DNA of 43,377 bases from positions 1 to 43,377 of the forward strand of contig JANBPK010001098.1 in NCBI GenBank assembly GCA_027579435.1. The letters are read 5' to 3'. Below are positions 1 through 11,984 of this stretch, one piece after another. This DNA is from Candolleomyces eurysporus (lineage: Eukaryota; Basidiomycota; Agaricomycetes; Agaricales; Psathyrellaceae). Position 1 is the first letter of the stretch. Every line of letters starts with the position of its first letter. The notes under the pieces were generated by a model, which was given only the letters and a program-made list of their open reading frames with translations, was not told the origin of the DNA and ran no database searches. Both the position numbers and the translations under genes were made by a program.

Positions 1-32
1 GTAACGTTTGTCAATAAAATTTCTTGTTCAGA

Positions 33-572
33 TCAAGAAACGTGCGCACCTTGCGTCGAGAGTCTCCGCTTCATCACCGACCGGGTTTCTTCTATATTCA
101 TGCGTTCTGGCTTCAAAGCTACAAGGGAAGACCATGCCTTCATGGTTTTGTCGTCGTCTTCGTCGGCACGCGGCGCCCCCACACGAAACTCTAGGTACAC
201 TGAGCATTGTGACTGAATGGACTTCTTCAACAGTTCCAGCGTCTCCCAAAGTTCTTCAATCTTAGCCTCACGTTTTGACCTCTTGGGCGTAGGGAGCGGG
301 GTTTCACTGCTGTCGAGTCCGAGCGGACGTTTACGGGGGGCGGTGTTCGAGGGGGGTCCCATTTCTGTGGAGACTCGAGCGGAACCAACGACACTGGCTG
401 AAGCACCTGAGGAGGGTTGACTCTGAAGGGCTGGCTGAAAGTCAACGCGGAAGCCCGGAAATCCGGACCGCGCAATAGCCTTGCGGTCTAACAGACAAAT
501 ACAGATCGTTGCAATGGCGTTGGCGAATTTCCTCTTTCTTCGACCTTTCAGATTTTCACTGCTCACAACCAC
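33..572 (-). CDS. Hypothetical protein, uncertain small ORF
   Basis: An uninterrupted minus-strand frame ends in TGA at 33-35. The frame opens with GTG rather than ATG; the first convincing internal Met starts a segment beginning MGPPSNTAPRKRPLGLD. What can be seen is a low-complexity Ser/Pro-rich N-terminal half, two basic clusters (PRKRP and PKRSKR) that could act as a nuclear localisation signal, then a charged, probably helical stretch (EELWETLELLKKSIQ). I do not recognise a family. An upstream exon may exist, since no ATG lies in frame near the start. It could also be a chance open frame; no paralogue in the window supports it. Confidence 0.25.
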   Translation of the reverse strand: MVVSSENLKGRRKRKFANAIATICICLLDRKAIARSGFPGFRVDFQPALQSQPSSGASASVVGSARVSTEMGPPSNTAPRKRPLGLDSSETPLPTPKRSKREAKIEELWETLELLKKSIQSQCSVYLEFRVGAPRADEDDDKTMKAWSSLVALKPERMNIEETRSVMKRRLSTQGAHVS

Positions 573-580
573 ACGCCCAT

Positions 581-1241
581 GCGGCCTATTTTTGACTACA
601 GATTCAAGCTCCTACTCGCCCTGAGCTCTTTAGAGTCTTTACGTCCGTTGCCCTGCCGCATTAGTCGGACCGGCAAACGAATGGTTGCGTCCTACCATCC
701 TCGGCCCTTCCATCATCGTCCGAAACTGGCCCACTGTTTCTACTTCTGCCTCTCGATCTGAAGTACCACAGAGGATATACTGTGTCCGCATGGAATCGGC
801 TCGCTAGTCATGCACTTTTCGGAGTAGTTCAATCAGCGCTAGCGTTCCACCGCGCTAACTCCACCGCTTCCGCCAGCCCCCAGGATTGCATCTTAAGACA
901 GCCAGCGGCGATGACAATTCCAGCATCGTCTCCAAAACCATAAGAAAGACACCATCCTAGCAATTCTCTGGTTCCATGCACCCTCCCCCGACTGATTCCC
1001 TGCATCGCCAACGCGGAGATGACAATGTTCCGGCAGGGAACTCGTTGCGCGCCACACACCCCGCAAGGCGTCTTGTCAATCCTCACTTCATTGAATCCAT
1101 TCAATTGAAAACTTGTATTAACCCTGGTTCTCCGGCATTGTAGTAAGTTCGAGATGATAACGATCGTGAGGTAGGAACAGTGCGCACACATGGGATATAT
1201 TAACCCTTGTCATAAGGGTTCGAGCAGCCCGTTGTCCGACC
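581..1241. other. Intergenic, nothing recognised
   Basis: About 660 bp upstream of the first DUF6533-type gene. Only short overlapping frames on both strands; no RNA gene, repeat or family motif seen. Confidence 0.5.
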
Positions 1242-3212
1242 ATGGATCAAGCGCAGTGGCAGACACTCCTCTCTGCATTGAGGGTCACTCAAAACGAAGG
1301 CTATTCAGAAGGCAAGTTTGAGATATATCAAGCGCTGCGGGATCAGACGATCGGGACTCATGAACGCGCATCCGTACAGTCGCTGCGCTGACCTTTATCC
1401 TTTGTGATATCTGTTCGACCTTTCGTCATGAGGTATGAACAAAATCATCATATTCTACCATTAAGCTGACTAGCATAGTGTAGGTCAGGTTCATTTTGAG
1501 GTGAGCGCTGCGCAATGAACCTGGTGCCCCCGGGATTAAGCAACTCGACGCTTGATTCAGCAAGAGGTGGACCTTCACGACAGCGTTGTATCTGATTGCA
1601 AGATATTATGCTTTGCTGCTCATAACGTGAGCTATTCTCTACCTTCTGTGAATCTCCGCTAATCCCAACTTGCAGTGTCATGCTCATTTGTGAGTTCTGT
1701 CCTGTCCATGCGGTCGTCAACCGAAAGTCTGATCATTCGGAGGCTCCGGCATCAGCGAACCATCGTCGCAGGTGAATTCTCGTGGTTGATATCTGAGATG
1801 TTGATCATGAATGGCTCATGATGTGCGAATAGTTGTAAGCATCTTGTAACTTCCAGCCTTTTGGAAGACGAAGCTCAACGAATTCAATATTTGAAGCTGT
1901 CGAATTTATATTCGAGTAATGAGCATGTAAGTATTGCTTCGCGGCATTCGGATTTCTGTCTTACCGATTTTTATGCTAGAGCTGGGAGTAAATTCTACAT
2001 TCTCGTCATCAATGTCATATGCATCATGCGAGTATACGCGCTATACGGGTTCAATCGCAGAGGTGAGGAAGTGTCAACCTTTTTCCAATGGAGAATAGCC
2101 TCATTTCATCGTCTTAAATCATTCCAGTTCTCCTCCTATTGTCTATTTTCACAGCAGGTTTGTCGTCTTATGCATTCGAGGTCAATTTGAAACTGATTCA
2201 CTGACCTTCTCGGGCAGTCGAAATAGCTGTATGTGAAATATTTCATGCTCATCCTTGGAAATTGCTCAGGACCTTGCAACTAAGGTTGGCGTTTACTGTG
2301 TCGTACGCATCACGGACTACGGCAATACCCCGCCCGTTCCAAANGAATGACCTCTCCGCCTGGCACGGGTGTGGGTTACCATTCACACCGTCCACCCGGG
2401 AGATGATAAAAATGTATATCGTGACATGGTGAGTTCCGCTATGGAATCCATATCAAACTGCTCAGACCAACACGGTACCCAGGATTTTTGGCACGGGAAC
2501 GGCAGGTATTCCTCTTGCACCACCGCATTTTTACATTCAAGCTAGCTGATACGTTTGGATTCAGCGACTTTCTTCACTTTGACGGTCTATAAGCTCAAAG
2601 GCTCAATATCGGACGAACGCGGAAAGATCAAATGCCATATTATGAAGGACTCGTCCCTAGTGCCGCCTCTTCTGATAGTGTTTATCAGAGATGGTGCACT
2701 GAACTTTCTATTGTCAGTCTCTCTGCTTCCGTTGTGCATCGTTGACACTGATGCCTGTTGCCTTCAAGAATTGTGGGTGCGTATCGACATCTTTAATTCA
2801 AATACACCTGGTTCTGAGCTGCTTGAACAATAGCCGTTCTTTGCGTGGGTGGCATAGTCTCGGTTTACCGCTCAGGGCTGTATTACACGCCGTCATGGCC
2901 GTATGTTACTATAACCTCCTTATCCTGACTTTTCTCTCACTCACGGCGACCTCTAGATGGCTGTACGCTGTAAACTCTTACGCTGTAAGCATCCAGCACT
3001 CGACTCTCGTCATCGGATCTGAAACTTTTCAAACGCAGGGTTGCAGACTCATTCTCAATCTCCGCCGCGCGGGAGGGCGGGGGCTTAGAACACAGGTTCT
3101 CACTGCTGGTAGATCCCTGGAACCCGTAGAGTTTGCAAAAAGTACCGCTGAAACCGGCATGACTTCCGATCCCAGTATCACATACTCATCAGGACGAGGT
3201 AGTAGCGTGTAA
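1242..3212 (+). CDS. DUF6533-type seven-helix membrane protein, copy A
   Basis: Integral membrane protein of the agaricomycete DUF6533 group; its function is unknown. Exons: 1242-1311, 1380-1432, 1484-1500, 1561-1626, 1676-1689, one unresolved exon between 1690 and 1981, then 1982-2062, 2128-2157, 2218-2228, 2285-2428, 2483-2505, 2565-2712, 2769-2776, 2834-2900, 2957-2984, 3039-3212. Phases agree at every resolved junction, and most exon lengths equal those of copies B, C and E. Exon 1 encodes MDQAQWQTLLSAL. Exons 2-4 carry the DUF6533 core (LCDICSTF, VRFIL, KRWTF, LYLIARYY). Exon 7 has the family's MRVYALYG helix end. Exon 12 has PPLLIVFIRDGALNF, and exon 16 starts GCRLILNLRR. Intron 1 begins with GCAAGT (a GC-AG intron). 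An N at 2344 adds one base to exon 10; without it the frame is open and the exon is 143 nt, as in copy E. If exon 6 is broken, the gene is a pseudogene. Confidence 0.65.
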
Positions 3213-4019
3213 GCATCAAGAGCGGTGAAATGAAACAGTGTCATTTGTCCTCTTCCAAGCTCGACGACGGCGGATGTTACAAGATGGAGGGTAGACCAGT
3301 AGTTCGACCAGCTGGAAGGGATAACATTTTGCACAATTCCAAGTTCCGTGCGTCGGTGTCCAAAAAACTAGAGATGTTGTATTGGAACCACTCGAAGTCG
3401 TGTTAGTTGTGGAAGAGTTTGGCAAACGTAACTTCCTTTGAACCTTCAAGTTCTGAGTTCATCAGACGCAGAAATCCGCGGAGCGATCTTTGCCAAGAGG
3501 ACTAGATCGGACTTGCAACTTGAGAATGTGTTACTCTTGGCTCGGGGTTTCGTTTCCAAATCATCCCACCCAAACCGTCTACGGCGGCGGCGGCGGTAAA
3601 TATGTTTTTCTGAACGGCCGTACGGGGAAAGGTTCACGTCACGATGTCGCAATTATCAGAAAGTCTACTGTCAGTTTGTCATTATTGCTTGGCCTAGATA
3701 ATATGGAGCATCTATCGCCGGAAGGGTGGTTGACACTATAAAGCCGTATGGATAGCCTCAGACAATTGAAGCATGGAGGCACATGAAGGCAGCACTTTGC
3801 CTTAATCCAGCTCTCAGAACGGTATCAGCCCGGGCCTAATACCATCACCGCCATGGTGCTCCTTCTAAATAATCTGGTCCTCCATTAGCGCCCAACAGCA
3901 GTAACAGATGGTTCAGCGGCAAAAAGCTATAGTTGGATGATTATCATTGGACATTGTGTATAAGGTGAGTCGTCAACCTTCTGGCTCCAGGATTTGACAA
4001 ATAACTCCTCTTGTGCAGT
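3213..4019. other. Intergenic; 5' part of the B/C duplicated unit
   Basis: No gene seen. From about 3530 onward the sequence resembles the region upstream of copy C (about 7510-7963). Shared stretches include TCTAAATAATCTGGTCCTCC (3866 and 7802) and TTGGATGATTATCATTG. The duplication that produced copies B and C therefore took at least 450 bp of upstream DNA with it. Confidence 0.6.
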
Positions 4020-6027
4020 ATGGGCCCATCCCCAGCACTGGAACGTTGTGTTGCCGCTTTTTCTGTCTCGGAGCGTAGGATATATATGCAAGGTGATCAT
4101 ACTCTGGATTTCACTTAAAGCTTATTGATATAAATCACATTGCGCAGTCTCAGCTATCACATTCCTGTTCTGTGACATCTGTAGCACGTTTCAAGACGAG
4201 GTGAGGCACTCAGAATGCTCTCGGATACCAATAGATGAATTCCATTTAGATCAAGTATATCTGGAGGTTCGATTCGCTCTCTTATGTATATTGCATTCAG
4301 CCCTCAAATATTGTGGCCTAGATCAAAGTGGACGATTCCGAAAGTGCTGTATCTTCTCTCAAGGTACTACAGCCTTGCTGTTGCACTGTGAGTTCACAGT
4401 CTTTGCTATTGAGTAACTCACTCACGGCGCACAGCGTCTGCGGCGTATTGCTACTCTTGGGCAAGTCTACTCCTTGGGCAACGAAACAGCGTTTCATTCT
4501 GATCAACCAACAGATAGCAGCCCCGCGAAGCAGGTACGCCATGGACCCCGGTCCTTCCCCATCTTTGTCTATGAGCTATATATCCCGTGCTCACAGTCGA
4601 TACCAGATGTCAGTGCAGTTTTATCGAGCGCCTAAAAACGAGGCCTAAGGCATTACCGTAGCTATATCTTCCAAGTCCTTCTCCTAACTGTGTCAGTTTG
4701 TTTTTCTCCTTTATTCTCCCTTCTCTGATTAAAACTTTCTCAGAGTCGCAAGCTGGTTCAGCATTCTCTTGATCGACATCATTAGCATCATGAGAATTCA
4801 CGCGTTATATTATCGCAGCCGTAGAGGTATACCAGTTTCAACAATTCCAGCTTGAACTCCGATTCTGAGACGGCTACTAGTACTTATCGTTCTAGCCTTC
4901 ATCTCGGCATGTAAGATTGGTTCGATTCTTTCAAAGCATCCATCTGATTGTTTCATATAGGTGAAATGGCAGTAAGAATAGGGCACACCCGTCAGTTTGT
5001 CAACAGCCTGACCAATGGAGCAGTCCCTCGGTTTAGCGACAAATAAAGTGAACCCGCCAATTGACGTTATGAAGTCGCTCCCAATCAACTGCGATCAACT
5101 CTTGCGGCAGCTTCCCAAAGATAAGATTAAATATTATATCTTCATGTGGTGAGTATGCTTCAAGATCAAGTCATATGCATCTAATACCCAAGTTCACGAT
5201 CGAATTCATCGAAATATCAGCGTTGTTAGCACTGGAAACGCTTGTCCGTAATCAATGCCGTTCTAGCGAGCGCATCTGACGCTTCCTTGTCCTTGCTCAG
5301 CCATTTTCCTCGTTATGGCTCTCTTAAAACTGAGGGAGTCTCTGACAGACGAAAACGGCCAGGTCAGGTATAACCTGCTCAAGCATGTATCTTTTTGGCC
5401 TCCCTTACTTGCCGTATTCGTACAGGACGGCTCCTTGGCGTTTCTCTCGTTAGTATTTCACATAATTCATGCATCCTAATTGGCCAGTGCTGACTTGTGC
5501 TGGTAATTACGTCCCTCTTTGCATTTTAGCGTCGTTGGTTCGTCTTTCCTCACTCATTTATTCTTGTCATCTGAGTGTGGTCCAGGCATCATGTTACTGA
5601 CATCGCTGATCGCAATGTTCGGTAGCGGATTTTACCATCTTCCAACATGGCCGTAAGATCATTTGTGTAGTGTCTCATAAGAGCACGTCCATACTAACGA
5701 ACTCTCCCCGCTCTAGGTGGCTTTATGTGGTCTGCTCATGTGCAGTGAGTACTTAATATACGAGAACCCCGACATCTCCACGCTTTGTCTCAGACATTTG
5801 GAATGCAGGGAACACGCTTGATCTTGAACTTGCGACGGGCAAAGGGAAGAGGGACACCCACCCCGATTTGCCAGATCTCGGATAGTCCAACGGATAATCC
5901 GATGGAGTTTGCAACATCCCCTGAGACCACAAATCACGATAGCGTGGGTCCAGGTGAGATTGAACTCGCCGTTTTCAGGGTCGCCTCTTCAGAGACTGGG
6001 CCCAGAGAATCCTCCCTGGCAGAATGA
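4020..6027 (+). CDS. DUF6533-type seven-helix membrane protein, copy B
   Basis: Paralogue of copy A, probably an intact polytopic membrane protein of unknown function. Exons: 4020-4092, 4148-4200, 4250-4266, 4322-4387, 4435-4460, an unresolved exon within 4461-4745, then 4746-4826, 4881-4910, 4961-4971, 5021-5148, 5221-5243, 5301-5448, 5530-5537, 5586-5652, 5717-5744, 5809-6027. The start is the ATG of MGPSPALERCVAAFS, which gives a 73-nt first exon as in copies C and E. Core motifs: FLFCDICSTF, IKYIWRSKWT, LYLLSRYYSL, LLIDIISIMRIHALY, LPKDKIKYYIFMW, PPLLAVFVQDGSLAFL and GTRLILNLRR. The last exon adds an acidic soluble tail of about 60 residues. Intron 5 starts GCAAGT (GC-AG). All resolved junctions keep phase and no stop interrupts the resolved exons. 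Confidence 0.72.
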
Positions 6028-6565
6028 CTCTCAGTGGTCCCGCGTCATTGAATTCTTAGACAGTCCTATGTAGTGCGAAGTAGCTTCGTTACATAAAAGT
6101 AGAGAATAGGTGCTGTGTGCTATATACGCGGAACCGAGAAAGTCCAACGGGACGTATCGACCCTCAAAAAGTATCACCATCCAGGACTATCCCGGGAATC
6201 CGGAAAAACCACAAATGCTTCGATACGACTCGTCCGCTGACTTCAAATCGCGCCTCGGCTTACAAATCCTTCGGGAAAGGATAGTCAATGTATCCTTCCC
6301 GGGTGTAAGACGCTCAGGCAGGGTGAGTGCTAGGAGATCGCGATGAAATCTGTGAGGAAGGTCGGGCTAGATAAAAATGTAATGGGGAAGTCAGAAAAAT
6401 TTCACCGCCCCAAAATACGAAATGGAATAAACGCATACATTGGCGATGAAGAGTCCGCCAAACTCAATAGGACCATTTGGAAATGGAGGCCAAATTTTCC
6501 TCAAAAAATCGATTGAGATGCCTAGGCATACTTCGTTGTTATTAAGTGCGGAGTGCGAGTCGCTC
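6028..6565. other. Intergenic, nothing recognised
   Basis: About 540 bp downstream of copy B. Only short frames without family motifs. Confidence 0.45.
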
Positions 6566-6700
6566 TCCAATAGATAGAGGGTCGATGAGCACAGAAATAT
6601 CAGATACAAGAATTCAAGAATCCATCGCTTGTCTTGCCTCCGCTGATTATGTTCATTAGAGATGGTTCATTGAACTGCCTTTTGTCAGTCTTTTCATTTC
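6566..6700 (+). pseudogene. Decayed exon 12 of a DUF6533-type copy
   Basis: A relic of one exon. The bases around 6636-6690 encode LPPLIMFIRDGSLNCLL, which aligns with copy A exon 12 (VPPLLIVFIRDGALNFLL). The preceding bases encode DEHRNIRYKNS in another frame, matching the DE(N/R)G..R(F/Y) part of the same exon, so a frameshift separates the halves. The sequence after the exon (GTCAGTC...TGTGCATC) also resembles copy A's intron 12, which makes this closer to A than to B or C. No other exons of this copy were found. Confidence 0.5.
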
Positions 6701-7963
6701 TTTGTGCATCATTGGACAAAAGTAAAAAGACCCTTAATTAACGAAGGCCCATTCAGTAAGTAAAGGTTTTCTTACTAATTCGTAAACGCTTAATTCACAG
6801 CGCTCAAACACTTGCTTCGTTTGATCTTGAGAGTGCTGCTGATTAGTACCTCCGTGCCTTCTAATATTTTCCTGTATCCGACGAAATTTACCCTCCCTGA
6901 GGAGCAGACCAACTCAATACCCCGGATAAGTGTGGAAGAGCATCTCTTCCTGTTGAAGTCCCCCTTAATTACTGGACGAGGGCATGAGAACTGGCACCCA
7001 ATGGCGTCTTAGGATTTGCCATATTTTCCAACTTGACATTAATCTTACGGCTTGTCGCAAGCCTCACAGATCGATTAGGTTCCGTCTTCTTCTTGTTGTA
7101 GTTGATAGTATCCTGCGATGTAGCTACGAACAGCCGTAGAGGTTGATTGGAGTTTCTTTTCAGTTTGGGAAACGCAAATACGAAGATCGACCCGAAACTT
7201 AAATCAAGGCTCCCGATATACTCTCATATAAATACCGTTCCGTTCGTGGGAAGCCTTCACATCCTTTAGAGCTGCTACCCGGTTCTACATCTGAGAATGG
7301 AATGTAGAAGCTCCAGTAGTGACCGACGCGGCACGCTATTATCTCACCTTGAAAGTAACCGACTCGGATTTACACCAGATGGGTGAAAACTAGATCTACA
7401 CACTAAAAGGGTATTCCAGAGTAAGAAGTGACCCGCCCAATGCTTGAGGAGATCTGGAATATGCTGAGCTTGATGCCCCTTACGAGTACCAGGCTGGACG
7501 TCGGAGGTTTAGGGTTACTCCTCGCTCGGGATCCTCGCTTCCGAATAACACCCCCCTAAAAGCTTCTGCGGTGGTGGTGAGTACGCCCCTCTCAACGGCC
7601 GTGGCAAAAGCGTGTGTCACGATGCCGGAAACATGAAAAGGTCTATGTCGATCTGTTAGTATCCGTTTGAAGTGTGACTATTAGCACACCGCACAGATAA
7701 AAGTTGCAGAACAGAGGCGCATGTACAGCTGGGTCTTGCCTCACTCTGAGCATCAGAACGGCGTCAAGTCTGCCTGAGCTCATCACTGCCACGGTGCTCC
7801 TTCTAAATAATCTGGTCCTCCATTAACGCGCAACAGGAGTAAATTCGTAACAGATGGGTCCGCCGCAAAGAGTTATTGGATGATTATCATTGAACATTAT
7901 GTATAAGGAGAGTCGTCAACATTCCAGCTCCAGAATTTGACAACTTAACCCTGCTTGTGCAGC
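6701..7963. other. Intergenic; upstream duplicated segment of copy C
   Basis: No gene is supported between 6701 and about 7500. From about 7510 to 7963 the sequence is the diverged duplicate of 3530-4019, so it belongs to the unit carrying copy C. Confidence 0.5.
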
Positions 7964-9995
7964 ATGAGCACATCCCCTGCGCTGGAACGGTGTGTCTCCG
8001 CTCTGTCTGTCTCTGAGGGTAGGATGTTTATGCAAGGTGATCACACTCCGGACTCCCATTCCAAAGAGTTACTGATACAAATCGCATTGCGCAGTCTCAG
8101 CTATCACATTCCTTTTTTGTGATGTCTGCCACACCTTTCAGGACGAAGTGAGGTATTTCAAATGCCCCCAGATGCTAATAGCTGAATCCTATTTAGATCA
8201 AGCATATCTGGAGGTTCGATTTATTCTCGAAAGTATCTTCGATACGCTCAGCCTTCGAGTCTCATTCCGTAGAGCGAAGTGGACATTCGGGAAAGCACTG
8301 TATCTCCTCTCAAGGTACTATGGTCTTGCTGTCGCACTGTGAGTTGACACTCCTTGTTATTCAGCGACTTACTTAGGGTGCATAGTGTCTGTGGCATACT
8401 GCTTCTCTTGGGCAAGTGCATCGTTGGGACAACGAAACATACTTCCATCTGATCACCCATTAGCTTCCAACGTAAACAGCCCCACAAAGCAGGTACGCCA
8501 TGAGTCCTATGTCCCATCTCCTTTTATAAGCTATACGCTCTACGCTCACAATTGGTATCAGGTGTCAGTGCAGTTTTATTCGTTGCTTGGAATCGTGGCT
8601 TAAAGCGTTGAGATACCTAGGTATATCTTTCCACTCCTGCTCTTAACTTCGTCAGTCCGCTTCGCTCCTTCCCTTGTTCTATCCGGATTAAAACTTTCTC
8701 AGAGTCGCAAGCTGGTTTAGCATTCTCTTGATCGATATCATTAGCATCATGAGAATTCACGCGTTATATCGTCACAGCCGTACAGGTAACCCATTTTCGA
8801 CAATTCCGGCTTGAAGTCTGTGATTCTGAGATAGCCACTAGTGCTCACCGCTCTGACCTTTATCTCGGCATGTCAGATCGATTTGGTTCTTCCAAGGTTA
8901 TCATCTGATTGTTTCGTATAGGTGAAATCGCAGTAAGGATAGCTCACGCCTGTCAAGTCGTCAACCGTAGGCTGAACATTAGAGCAGTGCCTCACCGTCG
9001 CGGCAAATAAGGTGAACCCACCAATTGACGCGATGAAGGCGCTCCCAATCGACTGTAAGGAAATTTTGCGACAGCTTCCCAAAGATAAAATCAAGTGGTA
9101 TATCTTCATGTGGTGAGCCTACTTTTAAGATTAAGCCACTCTCATGCAGGATCGCAGCTGATGTGTTCGATTCCCTCCAAAATTTAGCGCTGTTAGCACT
9201 GGAAATGCTTGTACGAAATAATATGCCGTTCCAGCGAGCGCCTCTGACATCTACCTGTCCTTGCTCAGCCATCTTCCTCGTTATGGCCCTCTTGAAGCTG
9301 AGAGAATCTCTGACCGACGTACACGGTCGGATTCGGTCCAACATCTTCAGGGATGCATCTTACTTCTCTCCATTACTTGTCGTATTCGTAAGGGACGGCT
9401 CTTTCGCGTTCCTCTCGTAAGTACTCCAGATTATTCACACATCTTAATTCACCAGTGTTAATTTGCGCTGATTGACTACACCCCAGCGTCGTCGGTTCGT
9501 CTGTCCTCGACCCGTATTCTCGTTATCTGAATGGGGCCTAGGCATACTGCTACTGACATCATTCATCGCAATGTTCGGCAATGGATTCTACCATCTCCCA
9601 ACATGGCCGTAAGATTATCGTTAAAGTCTCCTCCAAGAGTGCACGTGTACTAATGAGCTCCTCTCGACGCTCTAGATGGCTTTATGTGGTTTGCTCATAT
9701 GCGGTGAGTATCTCGTATGAGAACCCCGACGCTTACGTGCCTCATGTCTGACTTGCAACACTTATAATGCAGGGAACGCGATTGATTCTGAACTTGCGAC
9801 GGGCAGNGGGGAAGAGGGACACCCACACCGATTCTAGATCTCCAGGTGTCGGATAGTCCGATGGAATTCGCCACGAACCCTGGGACCGCAACTCAGGATA
9901 TTGTAGATCCAGATGGGATTGAACTCACCGTTCTTGGTGTTGCATCCTCAGGGACACAGCTCAGAGAATCCTCCCCCAATGGCCCTGGATCCTAG
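7964..9995 (+). CDS. DUF6533-type seven-helix membrane protein, copy C
   Basis: Closest relative of copy B. Exons: 7964-8036, 8095-8147, 8197-8213, 8273-8338, 8386-8411, an unresolved exon within 8412-8704, then 8705-8785, 8842-8871, 8922-8932, 8985-9112, 9188-9210, 9269-9416, 9487-9494, 9542-9608, 9676-9703, 9773-9995. All resolved exons before the last equal those of B in length. Motifs: FLFCDVCHTF, IKHIWRAKWTFGKALYLL, LLIDIISIMRIHALY, LPKDKIKWYIFMW, SPLLVVFVRDGSFAFL, GTRLILNLRRA. Intron 5 again starts GCAAGT. An N at 9807 shifts the last exon out of frame as written; without it the exon reads through an acidic tail ending NGPGS, parallel to B, to TAG at 9993-9995. The N is therefore more likely a base-calling artefact than a real frameshift. 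Function unknown. Confidence 0.72.
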
Positions 9996-10328
9996 TGCAA
10001 TCATGAATTCGTTAGCGTGTAAAGAATGTGTGACTTGTGTACGCCACAGAGTAGCCGATCTCGACTCGTCCGTTATTTGGTTTTGGGTTAGTCTTAGGTA
10101 CAAGCCATGGCGAAGTCAACCGTTCGCGCTGGCTTTTCGGGGCAAGCGAATGAAAAACTGGTACATAGCTATGTATAACATAAAGATGACCACACGCAGC
10201 GTTCGTAAGTTAAATTCGACGCCCAACGTCCGTTATATAAGATTAACAAAGATGGTATATAAGCACTTCACATACAACACGTCGGATAAACTCCTGGGAG
10301 TTGAAACACGAAAATAAAGTGAAAAGCA
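9996..10328. other. Intergenic between convergent genes
   Basis: About 330 bp between the 3' ends of copy C (plus) and the first single-pass receptor gene (minus). Contains AATAAA near 10312. No gene seen. Confidence 0.5.
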
Positions 10329-11984
10329 TCAATGCTTCGACGAGCCCGAGGCAGAGCTTCCTCCCTCCGCCGAAAAGAAGTCACCGCTCTCGACGCTGCT
10401 AGCATTCTGAAGAAGCGTACTGGCCTGGTAAGAGGGTGGCGGGACAGCATTTTGCTCGCCATCGGGCTCCCCTATTTCGGAGGTGTTCCGTCTGCGATGA
10501 AGAGTTGCGTGCTGAAAGAGATTCCCCGCGTCGGTTGGAAGCAGAGTGCTAGAGTATCGAGAGTTATCGGATGGGGACCCTGCCGAGTTGGTAGAGCTCA
10601 AGCCGCCGGGACTGTGTGGCGAACCAGGATTGTTCAAAGCAGATTTGTGAACGGGTAAAAGAGCAGAGGGGCCGGCTCGAGCGTCATCTTGCAAACGCGT
10701 AAATGCGCCCATGTTGCGATCGTTATTTCGCAGTGCTCCTCCGGCGAGGAAAGCGGACGTCCTTTGCGCGGCGATGTCGAAAGGTGTTAAATTGGTGTTT
10801 CCCCTGCGGATCTCTGCATGGACAGTTTTCAGTTATCAATCAGAGGGAGCTGGTAGCGAGAAACGGACCTCTTGTATGTTCTCCGGGCGCCCACGCCCCG
10901 TCGTTCATAGGCTTGTTCAACAAATCCCGCCTTTGCTTCCAACGTCTGAAGAGGACGAACAGGAGGATTAAAAGAATGAAAAGTAGGATGAGTGAGCCAA
11001 CGATTATCCCAGCGAGCGCTCCAGTAGATAAATGAAATTTCCCAGTGGCGCCAGTATTGTCCAAACCACCTGGAGAGTTGGTGTTGGATGGATCTCTCGT
11101 GGTGACGGTCGAGGAGACCACTTCCTTGACAATCAGCGTCTCACCACCGTTCTGTAACGGTATACTGGTACCTCCCGTCAAAGCAGCTCCGGACGACGAG
11201 TCCGTCGCAGAGCCAGTCGTGCCCGTATTACCTGAGCTGATGGACGTGACAGTAGGAGTTACGACTGAAGTGACCACGGATGTGACACCAGAATCGGATA
11301 TCCGGGTGATTATAGTGGTAGTCGGATGCTGTGTTTGCTCCCGCGTGCTCGGGACTTGAGGTTGGGATACTGGCTGTGAGGGTGAATCATTGTTGGATGG
11401 TACAGAAGTGGTAGGGGGAGTCGGGGGTGTTGGTCTGGAGAGTACACCCAGTGGCTCAGAGATACGGGATTGGAATGGAGCTTTAAGACATAATACACTC
11501 ACGGTAAGGGCGGAAGAGGTTCCTCGGGATAGCCATTTGATGCTACCCACTCGATCTTGTCCAGGCGATAATCAGCAGTATTCCCGATGTTGGTGATGAC
11601 CAGAGTGTGTTCGCCGTCTCTTAACTGGGCGTTCTCGAAGACGGTTACGCCGTATTGGGGATCTGAGCCACACGCACGCTCAACGGTGACAGGAGAGCCA
11701 CCGTCGATTCTATACTGTGATCTTGAGCTCCCAGAACCGTTGGGAATGGTCGCAACGACCTTGACTTGAGTACCTGAAGCCGTCGGGAGGGATGAGGCCG
11801 GAGCAGGCATCAAAGCAAAAGAGAGTCACGTACCTCTAAATCGAAAGGTAGCCGTAGCGCCGACTTGGCTTGTAGAGTGAACGGTTCCAAGACCCCATTG
11901 ACGTGTAGAACCTTTGCTAAGTTCCCAGCTCCCAGAATAGGCGATGTAAGAACTATCGTCGTCAATTGGTTTGTATCCGCCCAT
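10329..11984 (-). CDS. Single-pass membrane protein, beta-sandwich ectodomain and PPSY tail (G1)
   Basis: Exons (minus): 11984-11834, 11773-11503, 11434-10869, 10813-10329; 490 residues, all phases consistent. The N-terminal 140 residues form a beta-sandwich-like domain typical of agaricomycete membrane proteins: IAYSGSWEL, then an exon junction inside FRFRGTQVKVVATIP, then YRIDGGSP and HTLVITNIG...YRLDKIEW. A long Ser/Thr/Pro stalk follows, with many VTSVVT-like blocks, probably O-glycosylated. One helix lies at about 279-303 (GIIVGSLILLFILLILLFVLF), followed by RRWKQRR, and then a Ser-rich cytosolic tail of about 180 residues containing LTPFD (shared with G4 and G5) and PPPSY, a possible WW-domain ligand. 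Donor 3 is GTCCGT, weaker than usual. No cleavable signal peptide is visible. The ectodomain may bind a wall glycan or surface ligand; this is inferred. Confidence 0.83.

Noticed and set aside
829..1191. Minus-strand Cys-rich 120-codon frame
   Set aside because: No motif spacing typical of a zinc-binding or secreted Cys-rich protein and no intron partners; likely chance.
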